From the NCBI GenBank assembly GCA_001689405.1, contig LUJO01000050.1:1-11005 (forward strand): a stretch of DNA of 11,005 nt, read 5' to 3'. The number at the start of each line of letters is the position of its first letter. Position 1 is the first letter of the stretch. This document shows positions 6,894 to 11,005 of this stretch, one piece after another. This stretch comes from Candidatus Homeothermus arabinoxylanisolvens. GTDB taxonomy: Bacteria; Bacteroidota; Bacteroidia; Bacteroidales; Muribaculaceae. A model generated the notes under the pieces. It made no database searches. It saw nothing but the letters and a program-made list of their open reading frames with translations, and was not told the DNA's origin. Position numbers and translations under genes: made by a program.

Positions 6894-7700
6894 TTATATC
6901 AGGGGCTTTAATCTTCGGAACTCTATAGAATACTTAGTAGCCATATCGTTATCGCTTGTTAAAAGGACATTCTCATCATTCCTTGATTCTGCATTAGTGG
7001 TCCAGTTGTAACTTCCGGTAAGAACTCTTTGGTTATCTATAACACAAAACTTATTATGCATTATACCACCTCTAGTACCTCTTATTTCCACACAATCAAA
7101 TTCCGATAAATCAACACCATGAGTCCCATTAACTCCATCTTTAAAGATTACGATTTCAATGCGAAGTCCCTCCATCCGTTTTTGCTGCAATGCCTCTTTA
7201 ATCTTTTCATTGGTAAACCATGCCATCGCAACTAAAATAGACACTTTGGCATTGTTTATAGCATTTAGAACTTTGTTCTCATTATTTCGAAATGCTACTT
7301 CATTCTCAATTTTTTGAACAATGTCTATACCAATCCAATTAATACCATTGTCATCAATTGTTAATCCGATATTATCCATTGCTAGCACAGCATTTATTTG
7401 GCTTACAGCTGCAGCAGGATCAGAAGATTCGGTTATTAAAACTTCTATTAGTTTCTTGAGATTATCCCCTGTTATCTTTTTAAGTCTATCTTTTACATAG
7501 TTCTTCTTAGATGTGTTTAGTTCTGATCTATCCAATTTGGGAAGGCCTCCATTTGCTTCGTCATATGTGTCATCTCTAAAGCCCAATGTTTGGAATAAAC
7601 TCACAAGCTTTTTTCCTGTCCGAGATTTCCACAATCCTCCATTCTCTTCACCTATTATGTATGTTATAATAGCTTCCCTAGATGCATTTGATATTTTCAT
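6894..7700 (-). CDS. PLD-like nuclease domain protein, possible defence gene
   Basis: A 268-residue protein whose C-terminal part (about 138-250) is a phospholipase-D-like domain: VSILVAMAWFTNEKIKEAL, then HNKFCVID with H215, K217 and D222 (the HKD motif), followed by TGSYNWT and NDEN (241-244). Single-HKD bacterial proteins of this kind are usually dimeric nucleases. The N-terminal 125 residues (KDRLKKITGDN, then INAVLAMDNIGLTIDDNGINW) resemble AbiJ-type N-terminal domains found on phage-defence effectors; this match is from memory and tentative. It has a near-perfect promoter, is AT-rich, and precedes the integrase by 3 bases, which is unusual for cargo. Cytoplasmic; no signal peptide. Confidence 0.75.
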   Translation of the reverse strand: MKISNASREAIITYIIGEENGGLWKSRTGKKLVSLFQTLGFRDDTYDEANGGLPKLDRSELNTSKKNYVKDRLKKITGDNLKKLIEVLITESSDPAAAVSQINAVLAMDNIGLTIDDNGINWIGIDIVQKIENEVAFRNNENKVLNAINNAKVSILVAMAWFTNEKIKEALQQKRMEGLRIEIVIFKDGVNGTHGVDLSEFDCVEIRGTRGGIMHNKFCVIDNQRVLTGSYNWTTNAESRNDENVLLTSDNDMATKYSIEFRRLKPLI

Positions 7701-7720
7701 TTTCCCTAAGTTAAAAATCT

Positions 7721-7744
7721 ACACCCAAAATTACACCCAATTTT
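7721..7744. repeat. 12-bp tandem repeat over the integrase-operon promoter
   Basis: ACACCCAAAATT (7721-7732) and ACACCCAATTTT (7733-7744) are head-to-tail near-identical units lying over the -7 box and just upstream of it. They could be a repressor site or integrase arm-type sites near the element end. Confidence 0.6.
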
Positions 7745-7757
7745 TGAGATATGCAAA
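7726..7757 (-). promoter_or_regulatory. Promoter of the PLD-integrase operon
   Basis: On the minus strand TTTG (complement of 7754-7757), exactly 20 bases, then TAATTTTG (complement of 7726-7733) match the Bacteroidales -33/-7 consensus. Transcription would start near 7720, leaving about 20 bases of leader before the ATG at 7700. Confidence 0.75.
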
Positions 7758-7861
7758 TATTTCCCAAGAGATTTTATTTTATCTATTCTTTATAAATGCC
7801 TTGCTATCAAAGCATTTTGATAACACATGATTAGCTATGATTATATAGGTTATATTCCCTC

Positions 7862-7877
7862 CCTCTCCGCCAGCAAA
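7862..7877. repeat. 16-bp direct repeat, left copy
   Basis: CCTCTCCGCCAGCAAA here recurs exactly, in the same orientation, at 10535-10550, beyond the other side of the three-gene operon. This copy abuts and overlaps the terminator stem by three bases. Confidence 0.7.
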
Positions 7878-7911
7878 AAGGGCTGCAAATCATCCGTTTG
7901 CAGCCCTTTTT
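7875..7911. terminator. Strong bidirectional intrinsic terminator
   Basis: Fifteen bases (7875-7889, AAAAAGGGCTGCAAA) pair perfectly with 7897-7911 (TTTGCAGCCCTTTTT) around the 7-base loop TCATCCG. The A and T ends give a U-tract in either direction. No gene now ends at it: the gene on its left starts leftward and the operon on its right starts rightward. It therefore looks like the leftover end of a gene since moved, or an insulator between the two units. Confidence 0.85.
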
Positions 7912-7988
7912 CCATCCCTACCCCAACAGATGGGAGGGGAAGCGCAAAACCCGGCATTGCGACACTGTTCTTTTCGGTGGCTGCTGTT

Positions 7989-8021
7989 CTCATCGGCTTG
8001 CCGCTTTGCCTTAGCAAAGAA
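7989..8021 (+). repeat. Inverted repeat flanking the three-gene operon, left copy
   Basis: The reverse complement of this 33-base stretch recurs at 10401-10431. Twenty-one bases (7989-8009 versus 10411-10431) match exactly, then 2-4 differing loop bases, then 8 more exact bases. The copy contains the hairpin CTTTGC-CTTA-GCAAAG. Confidence 0.8.
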
Positions 8022-8287
8022 CCGGCGAGTGGCAGAGCGGTCGAAAAATTCTTGCTGCGCAAGCGTCAAGACGATTACCTTACAATGCAATGCGTCCCGG
8101 AACACGGACAGGCGGCTTAAGTCTTATGGAGCAGGCAGCGTCCCCGATTCCGGCTATCGGTGTTCAGTATTGCGGAGAGTCCGAGTACTCCGCACCACGC
8201 ACCGGCTTCGCCGCCAGCGCTGCAAGACTGACCCACCTCTCACCGCTTTCGATATGGAAAAATAATTAATCTGGTTGTTCAGAATAA

Positions 8288-8319
8288 TTTGGTCAAGTCA
8301 ATTTATATCACTAAATTTG
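8288..8319 (+). promoter_or_regulatory. Promoter of the HTH-NTase-phosphoesterase operon
   Basis: TTTG (8288-8291), exactly 20 bases, then TAAATTTG (8312-8319) match the Bacteroidales -33/-7 consensus. Transcription would start near 8325, inside the palindrome at 8315-8338, leaving about 25 bases of leader before the ATG at 8350. This also argues against the longer in-frame ATG at 8275, which lies upstream of the promoter. Confidence 0.8.
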
Positions 8320-8338
8320 CAATTCGCGAATTGCAAAT
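8315..8338. promoter_or_regulatory. 24-bp perfect palindrome, probable operator (copy 1)
   Basis: The half-site ATTTGCAATTCG is followed at once by its exact reverse complement. It starts inside the -7 box and covers the predicted transcription start, so a bound protein would block RNA polymerase. The same palindrome recurs after the operon at 10320-10347, and both copies share the next two bases AT. The HTH protein of the operon is the natural candidate to bind it. Confidence 0.8.
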
Positions 8339-8349
8339 ATTTTACGCAA

Positions 8350-8883
8350 ATGACTAAATCTCATAATGGTATGCGTCCGCAGGATATAGTGATACTACTT
8401 AAAAAAGTAACCCTCATAGGTCGGGAAATGACCAATGCGCAGGTTGCAAAGGATCTCGGCATCAGTGCTTCTGAGGTATCTGAAGCATTGGAACGCTGCA
8501 GGATAGCCCGACTTATGGATAATGCCAAGCAGCGGGTCAATATTCTTGCGCTCAAAGAGTTTCTTATACATGGACTGAAATATGTCTTTCCGGTCCAGCC
8601 TCAGGCTAAAGTAAGAGGTGTTGCCACTGCGATTTCTGCCTCGCCAATGAGAGACAAGATAATATCCGATAAAGAAGCATACGTATGGCCGGACGCAAAA
8701 GGCAATATGCGCGGAGAGTCGATTGCCCCTCTTTACCGCACGGTCCCGATGGCAGTGCATAATGATCCGATGCTTCATAGTCTGCTTGCCATTGCCGATG
8801 TTTTCCGAATCGGCAGGACGAGGGAAGTAGAGATAGCAAAAGAAGAACTCAATTCAATACTCGCTACTTATGATGTCAGGTAA
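8350..8883 (+). CDS. HTH regulator/antitoxin-like protein of an NTase operon
   Basis: A 177-residue protein starting MTKSHNGMRPQD. Residues about 8-60 form a helix-turn-helix region (ILLKKVTLIGREMTNAQVAK, then DLGISASEVSEALERCRIAR). The rest has a conserved-looking stretch, EAYVWPDAKGNMRGESIAPL, followed by an acidic/basic C-terminal helix with ADVFRIGRTREVEIAKEELN. From memory this layout belongs to a family coded next to AbiEii-type nucleotidyltransferases; I have no stronger name. I chose 8350 because the 8275 ATG precedes the promoter and would put the palindrome inside the gene. There is no clear Shine-Dalgarno site. The end overlaps the nucleotidyltransferase gene by 14 bases. Probable role: repressor of its own operon and possibly antitoxin. 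Confidence 0.75.
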   Translation: MTKSHNGMRPQDIVILLKKVTLIGREMTNAQVAKDLGISASEVSEALERCRIARLMDNAKQRVNILALKEFLIHGLKYVFPVQPQAKVRGVATAISASPMRDKIISDKEAYVWPDAKGNMRGESIAPLYRTVPMAVHNDPMLHSLLAIADVFRIGRTREVEIAKEELNSILATYDVR

Positions 8884-9550
8884 TCTCAGACGGCTAAAAG
8901 TTATCGCCGAAGGACTAGGCGATTTGCTTAAAGATGTCGTGTTTGTCGGTGGCTCGGTTGCGGAATTATACGCTGATGATCCGGCTGCCACAGACATTCG
9001 TCCGACAATGGATGTCGATTGCGTCATAGAGCTTGCCACTTATGGCAGTCTTCAGGAATTTGAGCAGTTACTTCGAGACCACAAGTTTGTGAACGATATT
9101 GAATCGGGCGTGATATGCCGCTGGAAATACAATGGCGAGATTGTGGATATTATGCCGGATAGAGACAGCATACTCGGATTTACAAACAGATGGTATAGTC
9201 CCGGATTTCAGCATCGAGAAGAGGTAATGGTCGATGATATGACCATCTACATTCTTCCGCCGCTATATTATATCGCCACTAAAATAGAGGCTGTCATAGG
9301 TCGCGGAGGGAAAGATTTGAGATTTTCCCATGACTTTGAGGATTTGGTATATGTCTTGAATAACAGGCAGGATATTACTGAACTGTTCGACAATGAAAAT
9401 GACAATGACCTTACCGGCTACCTTTCATCATGGGCAAAAGAAATGCTCTCACGTCAGAATTGTAGAGAGGAAATTGAGTGTATGTTGCCGTATGGAGATT
9501 ACGACCGTGTGGACTACATAATAGAAATTCTAAACCACTTCTCAAGATGA
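8870..9550 (+). CDS. AbiEii-like nucleotidyltransferase
   Basis: A 226-residue protein with the signature of DNA polymerase beta-fold nucleotidyltransferases of the AbiEii/AbiGii toxin type: GGS (27-29) in VVFVGGSVAELYADD, a D-x-D pair (D48, D50) in TMDVDCVIE, and a third acidic residue D93 in GEIVDIMP. Then come K138 in YYIATKIEAVIGRGGKD and D155/D158 in SHDFEDLVYVL, typical of the helical C-terminal half. Family members transfer nucleotides to a macromolecule; some AbiEii/MenT-type toxins modify tRNA ends. The gene overlaps the HTH gene by 14 bases (a second ATG at 8873 is equally good) and the phosphoesterase gene by ATGA, so all three are translationally coupled. The acceptor substrate is unknown. 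Confidence 0.85.
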   Translation: MMSGNLRRLKVIAEGLGDLLKDVVFVGGSVAELYADDPAATDIRPTMDVDCVIELATYGSLQEFEQLLRDHKFVNDIESGVICRWKYNGEIVDIMPDRDSILGFTNRWYSPGFQHREEVMVDDMTIYILPPLYYIATKIEAVIGRGGKDLRFSHDFEDLVYVLNNRQDITELFDNENDNDLTGYLSSWAKEMLSRQNCREEIECMLPYGDYDRVDYIIEILNHFSR

Positions 9551-10311
9551 AGATACAGTACGCATCCGATTTACATCTGGAATTTGGAGCCAACACATCA
9601 ATACTAAGAGAACATCCAATAGAACCTGTCGGTGACATACTTATACTTGCAGGAGATATTGGTTATCTCGGCGATGACGGATTGATGAAACACTCTTTCT
9701 GGGATTGGGCTTCCGAAAACTTCAAAGAAGTGATTGCAATTCCGGGAAATCATGAGTTATACCGCGGGGGTGATATAAATGAACTGACTGAGGATTGGGA
9801 ACTGCAAATAAGGTCCAATGTCCGATATGTCTATAATAAGGTTATACACCTTGACGAAACAACAGACTTGATTGCTTCTACTCTTTGGTCAAAAATTCCG
9901 CCGGAAAATGGATTACTAACCCGGCGAAATGTAAGCGATTTTCATTGTATCCTTGATGGCGTGAATCCTCTTGGCTGGGAGCGTTTCAATGAAGAACATG
10001 AAAAATGTCGTGACTTTATTGAACGAAAGGTGCGCGAAAGTAATGCTGACAAAATTGTGGTCGTGACACATCATGTGCCGTCATTCGCTCTAATGGCTGA
10101 TGAGTTTAAGGGCAGTCCCATAAATGGTGCCTTTACCTCGGAGTTAGGTAATCTGATTGAAGACAGCCGGATTGACTACTGGATCTACGGTCATTCTCAT
10201 CGCAATATCTCAAAGCAGATTGGAAACACGATGTGCGTATGCAATCAATTAGGATATGTCCAAGCATTAGAGCATCTTCATTTCCGAAAGGATGCCGTGA
10301 TAGACCTCTGA
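9547..10311 (+). CDS. Calcineurin-like metallophosphoesterase
   Basis: A 254-residue metallophosphoesterase with all five metal-site motifs: DLH (D8, H10), GD (36-37) in ILAGDIGYLGDD, GNHE (67-70), THH (174-176) and GHSH (215-218). It should hydrolyse phosphodiesters or phosphomonoesters with two metal ions, often Mn. The start at 9547 (MKIQYASDLHLEF) was chosen over 9478 because it places DLH at the N-terminus, as usual for the family, and gives an ATGA overlap with the nucleotidyltransferase stop. The coupling suggests a joint job: it could remove a nucleotide or phosphate added by the neighbour, or cleave its product. No signal peptide, so cytoplasmic. A palindrome identical to the operator follows 9 bases after its stop. 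Confidence 0.9.
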   Translation: MKIQYASDLHLEFGANTSILREHPIEPVGDILILAGDIGYLGDDGLMKHSFWDWASENFKEVIAIPGNHELYRGGDINELTEDWELQIRSNVRYVYNKVIHLDETTDLIASTLWSKIPPENGLLTRRNVSDFHCILDGVNPLGWERFNEEHEKCRDFIERKVRESNADKIVVVTHHVPSFALMADEFKGSPINGAFTSELGNLIEDSRIDYWIYGHSHRNISKQIGNTMCVCNQLGYVQALEHLHFRKDAVIDL

Positions 10312-10319
10312 TGTTTATA

Positions 10320-10347
10320 ATATTTGCAATTCGCGAATTGCAAATAT
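10320..10347. promoter_or_regulatory. 28-bp perfect palindrome after the operon (copy 2)
   Basis: This contains the same 24-bp palindrome as 8315-8338 (here 10322-10345), extended by two matching bases on each side. It begins 9 bases after the phosphoesterase stop. It lacks a T-tract on either strand, so it is not a standard terminator, and no -33/-7 pair lies next to it in either direction. It may be a second binding site for looping, or a boundary of the cassette. Confidence 0.75.
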
Positions 10348-10400
10348 CACAAAATGTGTATACCTTGTAATAATCTGGCCTGACAAACCTTGACAAAGCG

Positions 10401-10431
10401 TTCTTTGCAAGCAAAGCGGCAAGCCGATGAG
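10401..10431 (-). repeat. Inverted repeat flanking the three-gene operon, right copy
   Basis: Reverse complement of the 7989-8021 copy: 8 bases, a 2-base loop instead of 4, then 21 exact bases. The hairpin CTTTGC/GCAAAG is kept while its loop differs, which suggests the stem itself is conserved. Confidence 0.8.
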
Positions 10432-10534
10432 TCTCCGCTTGTCAAATTCATGCAACAATCGTGCTACTGTATCAGCGTCAAAGCAAGGTAAGGCACTGGA
10501 GCACAAATTAATACCCATAAGGTTCATCAACATT

Positions 10535-10550
10535 CCTCTCCGCCAGCAAA
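10535..10550. repeat. 16-bp direct repeat, right copy
   Basis: Exact copy of CCTCTCCGCCAGCAAA at 7862-7877, same orientation. Here no terminator hairpin follows. Confidence 0.7.
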
Positions 10551-10564
10551 TAAGTCAGTCCACT

Positions 10565-10768
10565 CTACCGGGAATTACGGCGCTCGGCAATATATCCGAT
10601 AATATTCCTTATCCCTTTGATGATAAGTTGTATTATCGCGACTATAAAAACCAGCGCATAGAAAGCCACGTAAAGCACCACAGCCACCAGCGCGAGCCAT
10701 AGGAGCAGCTCAAGAAACGTGCCATTGCCCGGACAGTAAAAGAGTCCGAAAATGAAAAGGTCGTTCAT
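10565..10768 (-). CDS. Small hydrophobic membrane protein, unknown function
   Basis: A 67-residue protein starting MNDLFIFGLFYCPGNG. Residues about 17-55 are almost all hydrophobic (LELLLWLALVAVVLYVAF, then YALVFIVAIIQLIIKGI), enough for one long or two short membrane helices, and the tail IAERRNSR is basic and probably cytoplasmic. I recognise no family. A -7-like box TATATTTG lies about 23 bases before the ATG, which supports a real gene. It is on the strand opposite the three-gene operon and converges with it. The amphipathic pattern could fit a small toxin-like or envelope-stress peptide, but nothing in the sequence decides this. Confidence 0.5.
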   Translation of the reverse strand: MNDLFIFGLFYCPGNGTFLELLLWLALVAVVLYVAFYALVFIVAIIQLIIKGIRNIIGYIAERRNSR

Positions 10769-10790
10769 TGCGATAAATAATTAGCGTAAA

Positions 10791-10832
10791 CAAATATAGT
10801 GAAAAAATACACATATTACGGTGAAAAAACAC
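10791..10832 (-). promoter_or_regulatory. -7 box and GTGAAAAAA repeats upstream of the small membrane gene
   Basis: TATATTTG (complement of 10791-10798) matches the -7 consensus; no TTTG is found about 20 bases upstream. Two near-direct repeats, GTGAAAAAATACAC (10799-10812) and GTGAAAAAACAC (10821-10832), start 22 bases apart, about two helical turns, and sit where an activator or repressor would bind. Confidence 0.4.
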
Positions 10833-10836
10833 CTTA

Positions 10837-10992
10837 TTATGCATCACTGTCGCCGTCATAACTATCTCCGCCATCAGCTTCACCACCGGCCGTAATCGTC
10901 ACGTTCGGCAATGGCTGCCGGCACCCCCCCTGCCAATGACCGCAAAAATCAGTACGGCCACATATGACTGCACAGAAGTCTGCATCTAACAT
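10837..10992 (-). CDS. Small Cys/Gly/Asp-rich protein, possibly partial
   Basis: A 51-residue frame from an ATG at 10992 to TAA at 10837-10839 (a second TAA follows directly). The first half has four cysteines and a histidine (C7, C11, C17, H19, C24), spaced like a small metal-binding knuckle; the second half is Gly/Asp-rich (TAGGEADGGDSYDGDSDA). The frame stays open upstream to the window edge, so this may be the C-terminus of a longer protein. I recognise no family. The acidic Gly-rich tail is unlike its neighbours. Confidence that it is coding is moderate to low. Confidence 0.35.
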   Translation of the reverse strand: MLDADFCAVICGRTDFCGHWQGGCRQPLPNVTITAGGEADGGDSYDGDSDA

Positions 10993-11005
10993 TTGAAAAG
11001 GGACC

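Larger units (their letters stand above)
295..7760 (-). mobile_element. Mobilizable integrative element (boundaries approximate)
   Basis: Seven consecutive minus-strand genes combine an integrase, a MobV relaxase, a RepA-like ATPase, DUF3853 and accessory genes. This is the usual content of Bacteroidales mobilizable transposons or genomic islands that borrow the conjugation machinery of a helper element. There are no type IV secretion genes, so it would be mobilized rather than self-transmissible. Limits are set by the terminator on the left and the integrase-operon promoter on the right. I compared both flanks by eye for a direct repeat that could be attL/attR and found none I trust, and no tRNA gene is present. 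The true ends may lie tens to hundreds of bases away or outside the window. Confidence 0.65.
7758..8287. other. Intergenic region, GC-rich and hairpin-rich, no convincing gene
   Basis: The AT-rich first part (to about 7860) gives way to GC-rich DNA holding a strong terminator (7875-7911) and hairpins: CTTTGC/GCAAAG (8004-8009, 8014-8019) and GCGGAG/CTCCGC (8172-8177, 8188-8193). Frames open over 7827-8120 and 7930-8265 have Cys/Arg/Ser-rich low-quality translations and I do not call them. The DNA has the feel of backbone intergenic sequence of a larger Bacteroidales conjugative element, but that rests on memory. Confidence 0.5.
10348..10564. other. Intergenic region after the operon, no clear gene
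   Basis: This stretch holds the inverted-repeat copy (10401-10431) and the direct-repeat copy (10535-10550). A minus-strand frame of 72 codons (10533-10315) has a purine-rich GGAGAGG before its ATG but runs through the palindrome and has no recognisable family, so I do not call it as a gene. I see no terminator. Confidence 0.45.

Noticed and set aside
7827..8265. Open plus-strand frames in the GC-rich region (7827-8120 and 7930-8265).
   Set aside because: Translations are rich in Cys, Arg and Ser without family signature, overlap each other and cover a terminator and several hairpins; chance frames in GC-rich DNA explain them better.
8315..8338. Palindromes as XerCD dif-type recombination sites.
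   Set aside because: They are fully symmetric without the usual 11-6-11 layout and do not resemble the known XerD arm sequence; no recombinase lies in the cassette.
8275..8349. Longer N-terminus of the HTH protein from the ATG at 8275.
   Set aside because: It lies upstream of a consensus promoter and would turn the operator palindrome into coding sequence; the ATG at 8350 fits better.
10320..10347. Second palindrome as an intrinsic terminator of the operon.
   Set aside because: No T-tract follows on either strand and the stem is AT-rich; its identity with the operator copy points to a protein-binding role.

Overview
The window looks like DNA from the order Bacteroidales (Bacteroides/Parabacteroides/Muribaculaceae type). 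The reasons are the promoter style (-33 TTTG, about 20 bases, then -7 TAnnTTTG), the near absence of Shine-Dalgarno sites, and gene families typical of Bacteroidales mobile DNA: a DUF3853 protein, a RepA-like AAA_25 ATPase, a MobV relaxase and a Bacteroidales-type tyrosine recombinase. No tRNA, rRNA, CRISPR array or housekeeping gene is visible.

Region 1 (about 1-340) is a flank. It holds the tail of an unrecognised open frame, a short tandem repeat and two candidate terminators. Region 2 (about 295-7760) reads as one mobilizable integrative element with every gene on the minus strand. In transcription order it carries a phospholipase-D-like protein with a possible AbiJ-like N-terminus, the integrase (3 bases downstream), a RhuM-type protein with a PLD-like C-terminus, DUF3853 and the AAA ATPase (ATGA overlap), a hairpin-rich gap that is probably oriT, the MobV relaxase, and a CPBP intramembrane protease as AT-rich cargo. 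The exact attachment sites could not be found.

Region 3 (about 7830-8280) is gene-poor, GC-rich and hairpin-rich, and starts with a very strong orphan terminator. It resembles backbone intergenic DNA of a larger Bacteroidales conjugative element, but that is an inference.

Region 4 (8288-10347) is the most interesting part: a tight plus-strand operon of three overlapping genes. They encode a winged-helix/HTH-type protein, an AbiEii-like nucleotidyltransferase and a calcineurin-like metallophosphoesterase. The operon lies between two copies of one palindrome (half-site ATTTGCAATTCG). The first copy overlaps the -7 box of the operon promoter; the second starts 9 bases after the last stop codon. 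Outside these, a 31-33 bp sequence occurs on both sides in opposite orientation. The set suggests an autoregulated toxin-antitoxin or phage-defence cassette in which one enzyme adds a nucleotide and another could remove it.

Region 5 (10348-11005) holds a small membrane protein and a Cys/Gly/Asp-rich small protein, both on the minus strand. The second may continue beyond the window edge.
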